From an uncultured Lachnospiraceae bacterium (GTDB lineage: Bacteria > Bacillota > Clostridia > Lachnospirales > Lachnospiraceae): a DNA stretch of 53,330 nt. Location: the NCBI GenBank assembly GCA_910588655.1, contig CAJUPJ010000021.1, forward strand, positions 1 through 53,330, read 5' to 3'. The notes beneath the pieces are model-generated. The model searched no databases. It saw nothing but the letters and a program-made list of their open reading frames with translations, and was not told the DNA's origin. Below are positions 8,924 through 18,329 of this stretch, one piece after another. Position numbers and translations under genes: made by a program. The first letter of the stretch is position 1. Every line of letters begins with the position of its first letter.

Positions 8924-9856
8924 ATGGTAAAAATAGAAAATTTATATAAACATTATGGTAAGTTTGTTGCGCTAAACCACCTGAATCTTTCTATTGAAAA
9001 AGGGGAACTTTTTGGATTTGTAGGCCCTAATGGTGCAGGCAAGACAACTACAATGCGTATAATATCGGGGCTTTTACGGGCAGATGGCGGTTCAGTCCAT
9101 ATTGCAGATGTGGATGCACTTAAGGATAACCAGAACTTAAAAAGAAAAATAGGGTATATGCCGGATTTCTTTGGTGTTTATGATAACCTTAAGGCAATAG
9201 AGTATATGGAGTTCTATGCATCAGTTTATGGAATTACAGGTGAAAAGGCAAAGAGTATGTGCTTAGAGCTTATGGACCTTGTAAATTTAAGTGATAAAGC
9301 AGATTTTTATGTAGACGGGCTTTCAAGGGGCATGAAACAGAGACTCTGCCTTGCAAGAAGCCTTGTACACAACCCTGAATTGCTTATTCTTGATGAACCG
9401 GCATCAGGGCTTGACCCAAGGGCAAGGTTTGAAATGAAAGGAATACTTAAAAACCTGCATGATATGGGTAAAACTATTATAATAAGTTCACATATATTGT
9501 CGGAACTTGCTGAAATGTGCACTACTATAGGTATTATTGATAAAGGAAGCATGGTATCAAAAGGTACTGTAGAGGAGATAATGCAGAAGCTTAATACTTC
9601 AAATCCATTAAAAATACATGTTGTTAATAATGTAGAAACAGCAGTACGCATTATAAAAGAAAACCCGCAGGTGGCAAACCTTTCTATTGACGGGCCTGAT
9701 ATAACAATATCATTTGATGGCGGGGAGGAAGAAGAGGCAGGGCTTTTGAAAATGCTGGTAAACAATGATGTGCAGGTTTCTTCATATATGAGGGAAACAG
9801 GTAATCTGGAAGAAGTGTTTATGATGGTAACGGCTAAGAAAGAAGTGCTGGATTAA
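8924..9856 (+). CDS. ABC transporter ATP-binding protein
   Basis: A 310-residue ATPase partner of the fused permease. It has Walker A GPNGAGKTT (about residue 34), the signature LSRGMKQRL, Walker B LLILDEPASGLDP, and an H loop in SSHILSEL. The extra C-terminal 80 residues (VEEIMQKLNTSNPLKIHVV and on) are like those of ABC-2 export ATPases such as CcmA/YtrB. AGGAGG precedes the ATG. The stop codon lies inside the left arm of a palindromic repeat starting at 9853, which may also end the transcript. Confidence 0.95.
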   Translation: MVKIENLYKHYGKFVALNHLNLSIEKGELFGFVGPNGAGKTTTMRIISGLLRADGGSVHIADVDALKDNQNLKRKIGYMPDFFGVYDNLKAIEYMEFYASVYGITGEKAKSMCLELMDLVNLSDKADFYVDGLSRGMKQRLCLARSLVHNPELLILDEPASGLDPRARFEMKGILKNLHDMGKTIIISSHILSELAEMCTTIGIIDKGSMVSKGTVEEIMQKLNTSNPLKIHVVNNVETAVRIIKENPQVANLSIDGPDITISFDGGEEEEAGLLKMLVNNDVQVSSYMRETGNLEEVFMMVTAKKEVLD

Positions 9857-10036
9857 ATTTGGAATTGGGTTTTGGGTATGCGGACGCAAGGTTTACATGT
9901 TCCAGCTAAACTCCTGACTAAATGACATTGCACTTTTACATGGACTGGAGTGCCTCTGTCATGGAATAATGTTTATCTGAAACATTGTAAACTTGCTGTT
10001 CATTGCCAGATTTAAAGACAGCAATTCCAAATTTAA
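9853..10036. repeat. palindromic repeat, class II (short copy)
   Basis: Exact 15-base arms, TTAAATTTGGAATTG (9853-9867) and its complement (10022-10036), bound a roughly 180-base palindrome that begins on the stop codon of the ABC ATPase. Inside are GTTCCAGCTAAA, CTAAATGACATTGCAC and AGTGCCTCTGTCATGGAA, which recur in the same or inverted order in the large palindrome at 46519-46937. It holds no gene and fills most of the gap before 10098. Confidence 0.75.
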
Positions 10037-10097
10037 TTGTGTTAATGGGGATTCAGGGTATTTATTTATATATTTTATGGTTTGGCAGGTGGTTTGT

Positions 10098-11648
10098 ATG
10101 GATAGGAAGAAGGCAGGGCTTACGGAGCTGGATGTGGAGATTGAGGGCTTTTTAAAGGCTGTTGCAAGGCGCAAGTCGTTGCAGAAGTGGATTTTTACTG
10201 CTGCATGGTGTGTGCTTGTGTCTGTTATTCTGGCTTTTGTGTTAAATATTGCAGCAGTTTTTGTGCCTGTTTATAATGCTGCTTTATATGGATGGCTGCT
10301 TATACTGGCTGGTTTTGTGGTTTCTCTTATATATGTGGCTGTAAGACGTACCAGCATGTATGAGGCGGCAAGATATGCAGACAGGGCAGGGCTTAAGGAA
10401 CGGCTTGTTACAAGTGTTGGATGCCAGGGCTCTGATGATGGTTTTGCGGGGATGCTTAAGGAAGATACAATTAGTGAAATTAACCGTTTTGACAGGAAAT
10501 TAAGGCTTCCGTTTATGTATCCCTGGAAGAGATATATTGCTTCCTGCCTGTTTCTTTGCCTTTTTATAATATGCATATTTATACCTTCACAGGCAAAAAG
10601 GGATGCAGAATTTCTCCATAAGCTTGCCATGCAGGCGGAGGAGGCAAAGGAAAAGATGGAAGAGGCCGAAAAGCTTATTGATAAGGCAGCAGATAATGAA
10701 CTTGCTAAAAAGGAAGCAGCAAAGGTTAAAAAGATTTTAGATGATGCAAAGAAGGAAATTAATAATTCAAAGAATATTGATGATATAAAGAAAGCAAAGG
10801 AAAGGCTTGAGAGTAAACTTAAAAAGGAACTTGCAGAAGCAGGTGAGCAGGGAATTATAAAGGCTGCAAAACAGCTTGTGCCTGGTACTGACCTTGAAGG
10901 GCTTGCAGATTTTAATAAAAAACTTGCAGAGCTTGCAGAAAAGAGCGGGCTTAAGGGAGATTTATCTGATGAGCTGAAAAGTGTTGCAGAAAGTTTATCT
11001 GCCAAAGAGATGGAAGAACTGCTTAAACAGCTTGAAGAAGCTGCTGGGGACGGGGAGATTACAGCGGAGGAAGTGGCAAGTGCACTTTCTGGAATTGAAA
11101 ATAGTGATGCACAGATGGCTTCTGCTACAATAACAGCTTCAAGCCAGAGTGCAGGAGGGTCACAAAGTTCTTCTGCAAGTCCGTCACCAGGCAGCGCGCA
11201 AGGTGCGGAAGGAAGCGGACAGGGTAATGGGAGTGGAAATGGTTCTGGGAATGGCAATGGGAATGGCAATGGAAATGGAAGTGGTAATGGAAACGGGAGT
11301 GGTAATGGCAGCGGCGGCAGAAAGGGTTCTGGAAACGGCGGCGGCTGGAATATGGGAGATGATAAGGGGCTTGAGCGTACAGAACAGGAAGATAAAGGTG
11401 AGATTGTAAACCTTACTGGCAAGAAAACAGGGAATGATAATAACCTCACTGGCAAGAAGAATGGTGATGCTAAGATAACACAAAAGAGCGGACAGAAAGG
11501 CGGGGCATCCGGTGGTATTAAAGCAGACCTTGATTCAGTTATAGGAGATTACAGCAGTGAGGCATATGCAAAGGTGGAAAGCAACAAAGTCCCATCTGCA
11601 ATGAAGGATATTGTCAAAGAGTATTTTAGTGGTTTTGGAAGTGAATAG
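10098..11648 (+). CDS. membrane coiled-coil protein with Gly/Asn/Ser-rich linker
   Basis: A 516-residue protein with no confident family assignment; a DUF4175-like relationship is possible. A short cytoplasmic start is followed by two membrane helices (about 31-54 and 61-82), a soluble stretch and a third helix (about 145-165). A highly charged Ala/Lys/Glu coiled coil runs from about 170 to 310, and a low-complexity Gly-Asn-Gly-Ser segment spans about 375-410. The ATG at 10098, with GGCAGGTGG just upstream, is preferred to a start at 9993 that falls inside the palindrome. It lies between the ABC ATPase and MoxR genes in the same direction and is probably a scaffold for the VWA proteins; that role is inferred. 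Confidence 0.8.
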   Translation: MDRKKAGLTELDVEIEGFLKAVARRKSLQKWIFTAAWCVLVSVILAFVLNIAAVFVPVYNAALYGWLLILAGFVVSLIYVAVRRTSMYEAARYADRAGLKERLVTSVGCQGSDDGFAGMLKEDTISEINRFDRKLRLPFMYPWKRYIASCLFLCLFIICIFIPSQAKRDAEFLHKLAMQAEEAKEKMEEAEKLIDKAADNELAKKEAAKVKKILDDAKKEINNSKNIDDIKKAKERLESKLKKELAEAGEQGIIKAAKQLVPGTDLEGLADFNKKLAELAEKSGLKGDLSDELKSVAESLSAKEMEELLKQLEEAAGDGEITAEEVASALSGIENSDAQMASATITASSQSAGGSQSSSASPSPGSAQGAEGSGQGNGSGNGSGNGNGNGNGNGSGNGNGSGNGSGGRKGSGNGGGWNMGDDKGLERTEQEDKGEIVNLTGKKTGNDNNLTGKKNGDAKITQKSGQKGGASGGIKADLDSVIGDYSSEAYAKVESNKVPSAMKDIVKEYFSGFGSE

Positions 11649-11685
11649 TAACAGTGGTTGGTATCCGTTTGATTGGAGGATTAAA

Positions 11686-12669
11686 ATGTCTGGTAAGGAG
11701 AACATTAGTAAAATAATTGATAATATGAATGCCTGTGAACAGGAAATTGCAAAAGCAATTATAGGGCAGGAAGAAGTTGTGCATGAGATTATGCTTGCAA
11801 TACTTGCTGATGGCAATGTGCTTTTAGAGGGTGTGCCAGGGCTTGGCAAGACACAGCTTGTCAAAACTATTTCAAAGGTTCTGGATTTATCATTTTCAAG
11901 AATACAGTTTACACCTGACCTTATGCCTGCTGATGTAACAGGAACAAACCTTATTATTAAGGAAAATGGCAATAATGTATTCAGGTTTGAACAAGGTCCT
12001 GTTTTTGCCAATATTGTACTTGCAGATGAGATAAACAGGGCTACACCAAAGACACAGGCGGCAATGCTTGAAGCAATGCAGGAAAAGACTGTAACAGTTG
12101 GCAAGAATACTTATCCACTGCCTTCACCATATATGGTACTTGCAACGCAGAACCCTATTGAAAATGAAGGTACTTACCCATTGCCAGAGGCACAGCTTGA
12201 CCGTTTTATTTTTAAGATTAATATGGAATTTCCAACCCTGGATGAACTTAAAAGAATTATGGATGTAACTGTCACAAATACAAAACCTGTTTTAAATCCT
12301 GTATTAAATGGCAGTGATATTATAGAGATGAGGGAACTTATAAGGGATATACCTGTTGCGGATGCAGTACAGGAATATGCGCTGAAAATAGTATTAGGCA
12401 CACATCCTGAGCTTGCTTCTTCACCTGGAAATGTTAAGAAATATTTTATGGCAGGTGCAAGCCCAAGGGCAGCACAGGCAATTTTCCTGACAGCCAAGGC
12501 AAGGGCATTATTAGATGGCAGGTACAATGTGTCATTTGATGATGTAGATGCAGTAGCGCTTCCAGCACTCAGGCACAGGGTTATGGCAGGATTTGAGGCT
12601 GTTTCAGAGGGAATTAATGTTGATGATGTTTTAAAGGAATTAATTAAAGGGTTAAAGCAGGTATTGTAA
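11686..12669 (+). CDS. MoxR-family AAA+ ATPase
   Basis: A 327-residue MoxR ATPase. Walker A GVPGLGKT lies at residues 49-56, Walker B is VLADEINRA, sensor 1 is in LATQNPIENEGTYPLPEAQ, and the arginine-finger segment is QLDRFIFK. MoxR proteins act as chaperone-like ATPases with VWA-domain partners, and here the next three genes encode a DUF58 and two VWA proteins, the standard arrangement. The ATG at 11686 follows TTGGAGGATT; an in-frame start at 11611 would overlap the previous gene and lacks such a site. The stop codon directly abuts the start of the DUF58 gene. Confidence 0.95.
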   Translation: MSGKENISKIIDNMNACEQEIAKAIIGQEEVVHEIMLAILADGNVLLEGVPGLGKTQLVKTISKVLDLSFSRIQFTPDLMPADVTGTNLIIKENGNNVFRFEQGPVFANIVLADEINRATPKTQAAMLEAMQEKTVTVGKNTYPLPSPYMVLATQNPIENEGTYPLPEAQLDRFIFKINMEFPTLDELKRIMDVTVTNTKPVLNPVLNGSDIIEMRELIRDIPVADAVQEYALKIVLGTHPELASSPGNVKKYFMAGASPRAAQAIFLTAKARALLDGRYNVSFDDVDAVALPALRHRVMAGFEAVSEGINVDDVLKELIKGLKQVL

Positions 12670-13569
12670 ATGGAAGAAAAAATTTTTGACAAGGATTTTT
12701 TTAACGGGCTTGGCAGGGTGAAACTTGTTACAAGGATTACAATGCAGGGTGGCAGAAGCGGCATGAGAAAGTCTGCTGCCAAGGGAAGCAGTGTTGAATT
12801 TGCTGACTTCAGGGAATATGTGCCAGGGGATGATATAAGAAGAATTGACTGGAACACATATGGCAGGATGGATAAACTCTTTGTGAAGCTTTTTGTGGAG
12901 GAAAGGGAAGCATATTATTCCATAATTACTGATACAAGTGCTTCAATGGACTTTGGGACACCTGGCAAGAATGTGTGCGCAGCAAGGCTTGCTGGTGCAG
13001 TTAGCTATATGGCGCTTAATAACCTTGACAGGGTGCGTCTTTCTGCAATAAACGGGGACAAAGTAATTAACAGCAGTGATTTTACAGGCAGGCAGGGCTT
13101 TAATAAAATAATGGCATGGCTGGGTGGCATGGAATTTGCAGGAAAGACAGATTTATATAAAAGCATAAAGGGCATACCATTTAACCAGAGAGGTGTAACC
13201 ATTATAATATCGGATTTATTCAGCCAGGATTCCACAGATGAAAATATAGAAAATATAGCAGATACAATACGTTATCTAAGATATATGAAACAGGAAGTGC
13301 TTATACTGCATGTGCTTTCACCAGAAGAGAAAGAGCCAGTGGTTGAAGGGACTGTAGGGCTTGAAGATACAGAAACAGGTGATATACTGCGTGTAACAGC
13401 AACAAGCCATTTATGCAGGCAGTATAAACGTGTACTTGACAGGTTTCTGTCAAGGGTGGAAGAGTGTGCAAAGCATTACCAGGCGCATTATATACCAGTA
13501 TACAGCAACGAAAATGTAGACACATTTATTTATAAGGGCATAAGAAGCGGGCAGCTTGAAAACTTTTAA
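12670..13569 (+). CDS. DUF58 protein (VWA-like)
   Basis: A 299-residue soluble DUF58 protein. The family hallmark EYVPGDDIRRIDWNTYGR is at about residues 50-70, followed by a degenerate VWA fold with the MIDAS-like motif DTSASMDFG and IIISDLF. There is no membrane segment. Members of this family are encoded almost always next to MoxR and are thought to be its adaptor or client. The start codon directly follows the MoxR stop, indicating tight translational coupling. Confidence 0.93.
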   Translation: MEEKIFDKDFFNGLGRVKLVTRITMQGGRSGMRKSAAKGSSVEFADFREYVPGDDIRRIDWNTYGRMDKLFVKLFVEEREAYYSIITDTSASMDFGTPGKNVCAARLAGAVSYMALNNLDRVRLSAINGDKVINSSDFTGRQGFNKIMAWLGGMEFAGKTDLYKSIKGIPFNQRGVTIIISDLFSQDSTDENIENIADTIRYLRYMKQEVLILHVLSPEEKEPVVEGTVGLEDTETGDILRVTATSHLCRQYKRVLDRFLSRVEECAKHYQAHYIPVYSNENVDTFIYKGIRSGQLENF

Positions 13570-13586
13570 CTGGCAGACAGAAAGGC

Positions 13587-15491
13587 ATGGTTTTTATGGG
13601 ATTTGTAAGGTTATGGCCGGCGCTGCTGGCTGTTTTTATACCAGGTATTATATTGTTATACCTTTTAAAGCAAAAAGTGGTTAACCAGAAAATATCTGCA
13701 TTAAATCTCTGGAGGGAAGCATATGAGAATATACAGGCATCAACACCCTGGGAGAAATTCCGTAATAATATACTTATGTACATGCAGATAGCAGCGCTGT
13801 TATTGTTAGTAACTGCACTTATGTCACCATATATTAAAGGGCGTGGCAGTGAATATTCCAATGTGCTGGTTCTGATAGACAACAGTGCAAGCATGTCAGG
13901 TATTTACTCAGGTGAGGAAACAAAGCTGGATGTGGCTAAGGAACAGGCATCAGATTATGTCAGCAGTAATGATGGTGCAAGATATACAGTCCTGTCTGCC
14001 TCTAATACATCAGACCTTTTAATATCTGGTTCTTCAGACAAAGGACGTGTAAAAGATGCTATAAATAATATAGAAGCAACTGATATTGCTGGTTCACTTG
14101 AAAATGCCACAAGCATGGTACAGTCACTTGCAGCTGCATGGAAGAATTATAAAGTAATTGCATTTACTGACAGTAGTGCCAATATGCAGGATATTAACTG
14201 TGAAGTAGTTGATTTAAGTGTACAAGGGGAAAATGGGGCAATACAGAGTTTAAGCCATGCTGTTTCTGAAGATGGGACAGTAAAGGTAATGGCAAGGGTG
14301 GATAATTATGGGGAAAGGCAGCTGGATACAGATGCAAGCCTTTATATAGGGAATAAGATTTATGATGTACAAAGTGTAACAGCAGAGCCAGGAGAGAGCA
14401 GCACCGTTTATTTTAAAGATATTACAGCAGGCAGGTATAACAGCATGCTTGCAGGAAATACACCATATCTTATGGCAGAGCTTAATTCAAAGGATATGCT
14501 TGCAGGTGACAATACAGTTTATGATATACTTAATGGTGAAGGTGATGAGAAAATACTTCTTGTTGCAAGTAAAAATACTTTTCTGGAGAAGGGGCTTAAG
14601 GTTTCAGGTAACAGGACTGTAGAAAAAGTACTTCCAAAGGATTTACAGGCAGCAGATACAAAGGAGTACAGCCTTGTTGTATACGATGGAATAATACCAG
14701 ACAGCATACCAGAAGATGCCAATATAATATTTATAAATCCTCCTGTTTCCAAGATAAAGAATATTGGAGATAAAAAGGTTAAAGAGGAAGATAAATGGAA
14801 ACAGGATATATTTATATATGCAAATAAAAGCAAAAGCAGTATTGTAAAAATATTAAATGAAAATGTAACAAATTACCTGGATGGTTATTCATTCGGATGT
14901 CTTAATGTAACAGGGTTTAAAACCCCAAAATGGGCAAAAAGCTTTTTTGAAACAGATGATAAGTTTTCAACTGGCTACCTTGGCAACTATAACGGCAGGA
15001 TGGTGGCAGTTACAGGCTTTGACCTCCATAATACAGATTTTCCGTTACAGACAGAATTTCCAATATTTATGTATAACCTGCTAAGGGAAACAATGTCTGC
15101 AAGAATAGCAGATAAAACTATATATAATGCAGGTGAAGCTGTAAGCATACAGAGGAAAGGCAAGGCAGAAAAAGCAATTGTAACCAGACCTGGCGGTGGA
15201 AAGGAAACATATAGCCTGGATGAAGGTACAGCAGTTTTTACAGATACTTTAAAGGCAGGTTTATATAATATAAAAGAAGGCGGGGATAATGTGTATTTTA
15301 CAGTATCATTTCCAGAGGATGAGTCGGATGTTTTAAAAGAAACAGTAATTACATCAGATAATAAAGCCACAGCAAATAAAGCCGGGAAGTTAAACGGGGT
15401 GGTTTCAAAGAGAATGGTGGTAATACCTGTACTTGTGTTGCTTTTAATTCTTTTAATGGCAGAGTGGATGGTTTACAGGAAACGTTTATAA
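13587..15491 (+). CDS. BatA-like membrane protein with VWA domain
   Basis: A 634-residue protein. Two N-terminal membrane helices (about 6-27 and 62-84) form a BatA-type anchor. A VWA domain follows, with the MIDAS start VLVLIDNSASMSG at about residue 92, then a mostly beta extracytoplasmic part, and a final helix at about 607-629 ending in basic residues. The extracytoplasmic middle is therefore tethered at both ends. GAAAGG precedes the ATG. VWA domains bind partners through a metal at MIDAS; here the DxSxS motif is intact. It sits 18 bases behind the DUF58 gene and 36 before the second VWA gene. Confidence 0.9.
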   Translation: MVFMGFVRLWPALLAVFIPGIILLYLLKQKVVNQKISALNLWREAYENIQASTPWEKFRNNILMYMQIAALLLLVTALMSPYIKGRGSEYSNVLVLIDNSASMSGIYSGEETKLDVAKEQASDYVSSNDGARYTVLSASNTSDLLISGSSDKGRVKDAINNIEATDIAGSLENATSMVQSLAAAWKNYKVIAFTDSSANMQDINCEVVDLSVQGENGAIQSLSHAVSEDGTVKVMARVDNYGERQLDTDASLYIGNKIYDVQSVTAEPGESSTVYFKDITAGRYNSMLAGNTPYLMAELNSKDMLAGDNTVYDILNGEGDEKILLVASKNTFLEKGLKVSGNRTVEKVLPKDLQAADTKEYSLVVYDGIIPDSIPEDANIIFINPPVSKIKNIGDKKVKEEDKWKQDIFIYANKSKSSIVKILNENVTNYLDGYSFGCLNVTGFKTPKWAKSFFETDDKFSTGYLGNYNGRMVAVTGFDLHNTDFPLQTEFPIFMYNLLRETMSARIADKTIYNAGEAVSIQRKGKAEKAIVTRPGGGKETYSLDEGTAVFTDTLKAGLYNIKEGGDNVYFTVSFPEDESDVLKETVITSDNKATANKAGKLNGVVSKRMVVIPVLVLLLILLMAEWMVYRKRL

Positions 15492-15527
15492 AATATGCAA
15501 TTATAATAGAAAGGCAAGGTTGTTTTT

Positions 15528-18320
15528 ATGAGGATTGCTGTACAATATCCAGTTGTATTATTGCTGATACCTGTTATAATAGCAGTAATGCTTGTAACAT
15601 CACGCAGTTTAAGGATTGGGAACAAAGTGCGCAAATGTTTTATTACTGGTATAAGGATTGTTCTGTTTTCTTTAATTATATGCGCTATGGCGGATATATC
15701 AGTTAATGTAAGTTCCAGGAATACAGGGACTGTCTTTCTGCTTGATGTTTCAGAGAGTTTTGCAGCCAATAAGGAAGAAGCTGTCCAGATGGTGCAGGAT
15801 GCGCTTAAGAAACTGCCAAAAGATAACAGGGCAGCAGTTGTTGCATTTGGGCAGGATGCAAGGGTTGAACAGTTTATGTCTGAGGCCAGCCTGTTTACAG
15901 GTGTAGAAACAATGCCAGTTGTTACTTCTACTAATATAGAAAAAGCTGTAAGGGCAGGTATGGCACTTTTTGATGATGACGAGGCAAAGCGGATTGTGCT
16001 TATAACAGACGGCAGCCAGAATGAAGGAAATCTTGAGAAAATGAGCCCTTTGCTGCTGGCTGGAAATGTAGAGGTTAATGTTTTAAAAAAGGATTTGAAG
16101 ATAAGCAATGAAGCTTATATATCAGACCTTTCAGTACCAGAGAAAATACAGGCTGGTGATAAATTCAGGGTGCAGGTGGAAGTGGAAAGCACAGTTAAAA
16201 CAAATGCCCTGCTCCAGCTTTATACAGGCGGCAGGCTTAGCAAACAGGAAAATGTTGTACTACAGGAGGGCAGTAATTCATTTATTTTCCAGGATACAAG
16301 GAAAAAAGAGGGCTTTGCAGAATATAAAGCAGTAATAATCCCTGATAAGGACACAGTAAGCCTTAATAATGAATACCAGGCATTTACAGAGGCAGGTGGT
16401 GCAGAAAAAGTGCTGGTTATTGAAGGGGCAAGGAATGAAGCAAAAGAGTTTAAAAGGCTTCTTTCATCTGCTAATGTTACTTTTGAAACTGTAAACCCTG
16501 GTTCAGCACCTGCGAAACTTGAAGCCATGAATAAATATAAGTGTATTATTATGGAAAATACAAGCGCAGACAGCCTTCCAGTAGGTTTTATAAATTCAAT
16601 CTCTTCATATATCAAAGATTATGGCGGAGGATTTATAACTATTGGTGGCAAAAGAAGCTTTGCACTTGGCGGATACAAAGATACGCCTATAGAAGATGTG
16701 CTTCCAGTCAATATGGATATTTCCCAGGATAAAAAAATACCAGAGATGGCAATGGTAATGGTAATTGATAAATCAGGAAGCATGACAATGGATGACAGCG
16801 GCAACAGCAAGCTTGAAATGGCAAAGGATGCTGCTGCTTCTGCAATAGATAACCTGCGTGATACAGACAATGCAGGTGTTATTTCTTTTGATGATAAATA
16901 TTGCTGGAACGTAAAAATACAGAAGGCAAAAGATAAAGAAGATATAAAAAGCGGCATTTATGGCATAAAAGAGGGTGGCGGGACAAATATATACCCTGCT
17001 GTAAGAGAGGCTTTTGACAAGATTAAAGATATAGACTGCCAGATAAAACATATAATACTGCTGACTGACGGGCAGGACGGATTTTATGACGGATATCCAG
17101 GGCTTATTGAAAAGCTTGAAAAGAATAATATAACACTTTCAACTGTATCAATAGGTACTGATGCTGATGACAGGTTTTTAGAAAGGCTTGCGGAAGCAAG
17201 CGGTGGGAGGTTTTACAATACAAAGGCAGGGACAGAGCTTTCAAGGATATTTGCACAGGAAGTATATCTTGCGCAGAAAGAGTATATTGTAAACAGGGTA
17301 TTTACACCACTAATTAAAACTGACAGCAGTATATTAAGTGAAGAAGCCAGGGAGGGTCTGCCAGCAATGGCTGGCTATATTGCCACAAGCATAAAACCAG
17401 AAGCACAGCAGATACTTTCATCTGACAAGGATAACGACCCTGTACTTGCATGCTGGCAGTATGGGCTTGGACGCACGGTTGCGTTTACATCTGATATAAC
17501 GAACCAGTGGACAGGCAACTATGCTTCATGGAGCGGATATCCAGGTTTCTGGAAAAGCATAATTAACTGGGCAACAGATATAGCAGAAGAAGAAGGAAGC
17601 CTGGCCAGTGTGTCACAGGAAGGCAGCAAAGGACGGATTGTCTATACAACAAAAGATTATTCTGGCAAAACAAAGATAAAAGCAACCTGTACAGGAGAAA
17701 ATGGCAAAAAAACAGAGATAGAGCTTAAAGCAACTTCACCAGGTGTATTTGAAGGAGAAATGGAAACAGCAGATACAGGTATTTATTCAGTAAATGTTAC
17801 AAATACAGAAGATGGCATTGTAAAAGATGTAAAAAATACAAGGCTTGTAATGCAATATTCACAGGAATACAGGTTTGCAGATGTAACAGACTGCCTGGAC
17901 AGCTTTACCAGCCAGTCAGCAGGAAAGTTTATAGATAACCTTGATGGGATATTTGACAGCATGCCTGAAAGAGTGCAGGCAAATAAAAATATAACAGTCC
18001 CGCTGCTTGTTACTGCTGTAATATTTCTTTTAATAGATATAGTATACAGAAGACTTGATTTAAAGCTTGGTGCAAAATTTGCTACAGCAATAAAGGACAA
18101 AGCAACAGAAGCCGCCAGCAGTAAAGTGCATGGGACAGAAACTAATACAGGATTAAAAGAAGAAAACACAGTAATGGCAGCAGACAGCCAGAGGCAGAAA
18201 GCAAAAGATAATATAAAACAGGATAAGAAGAAAAACAGCAGGCGTGCTAAGAAAGAAGATACACAGGATATGCTTGATATAGGAAGCCTGCTTGCTAAAC
18301 AGAAGGAACGGGAGAGATAG
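15528..18320 (+). CDS. large membrane protein with two VWA domains and an amidotransferase-like domain
   Basis: A 930-residue protein. Two N-terminal helices (about 5-23 and 34-54) are followed by a first VWA-like domain with VFLLDVSESF and LITDGSQNEG. A beta segment precedes a glutamine-amidotransferase-like region (about 295-400, with DYGGGFITIGGKRSFALGGY) that lacks an obvious nucleophile Cys. A second VWA domain begins at about 408 with a full MIDAS, VMVIDKSGSM, plus GGGTNIYP and LLTDGQDG. A C-terminal helix at about 823-842 leads to a Lys-rich tail in the cytoplasm. The mixed architecture matches large VWA proteins found behind MoxR operons in Firmicutes. The patatin gene follows after nine bases. 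Confidence 0.9.
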   Translation: MRIAVQYPVVLLLIPVIIAVMLVTSRSLRIGNKVRKCFITGIRIVLFSLIICAMADISVNVSSRNTGTVFLLDVSESFAANKEEAVQMVQDALKKLPKDNRAAVVAFGQDARVEQFMSEASLFTGVETMPVVTSTNIEKAVRAGMALFDDDEAKRIVLITDGSQNEGNLEKMSPLLLAGNVEVNVLKKDLKISNEAYISDLSVPEKIQAGDKFRVQVEVESTVKTNALLQLYTGGRLSKQENVVLQEGSNSFIFQDTRKKEGFAEYKAVIIPDKDTVSLNNEYQAFTEAGGAEKVLVIEGARNEAKEFKRLLSSANVTFETVNPGSAPAKLEAMNKYKCIIMENTSADSLPVGFINSISSYIKDYGGGFITIGGKRSFALGGYKDTPIEDVLPVNMDISQDKKIPEMAMVMVIDKSGSMTMDDSGNSKLEMAKDAAASAIDNLRDTDNAGVISFDDKYCWNVKIQKAKDKEDIKSGIYGIKEGGGTNIYPAVREAFDKIKDIDCQIKHIILLTDGQDGFYDGYPGLIEKLEKNNITLSTVSIGTDADDRFLERLAEASGGRFYNTKAGTELSRIFAQEVYLAQKEYIVNRVFTPLIKTDSSILSEEAREGLPAMAGYIATSIKPEAQQILSSDKDNDPVLACWQYGLGRTVAFTSDITNQWTGNYASWSGYPGFWKSIINWATDIAEEEGSLASVSQEGSKGRIVYTTKDYSGKTKIKATCTGENGKKTEIELKATSPGVFEGEMETADTGIYSVNVTNTEDGIVKDVKNTRLVMQYSQEYRFADVTDCLDSFTSQSAGKFIDNLDGIFDSMPERVQANKNITVPLLVTAVIFLLIDIVYRRLDLKLGAKFATAIKDKATEAASSKVHGTETNTGLKEENTVMAADSQRQKAKDNIKQDKKKNSRRAKKEDTQDMLDIGSLLAKQKERER

Positions 18321-18329
18321 GAGGGAAAC

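Noticed and set aside
10271..11455. Long antisense open frame, Pro/Ser/Leu-rich
   Set aside because: It is the mirror of the Ala/Lys/Glu and Gly/Asn-rich coding sequence on the plus strand; composition is unnatural and no ribosome site precedes it.
11149..11483. Alternative frames within the Gly/Asn repeat on both strands
   Set aside because: Simple-sequence DNA opens all frames; only the frame continuous with the coiled-coil protein has normal flanks.
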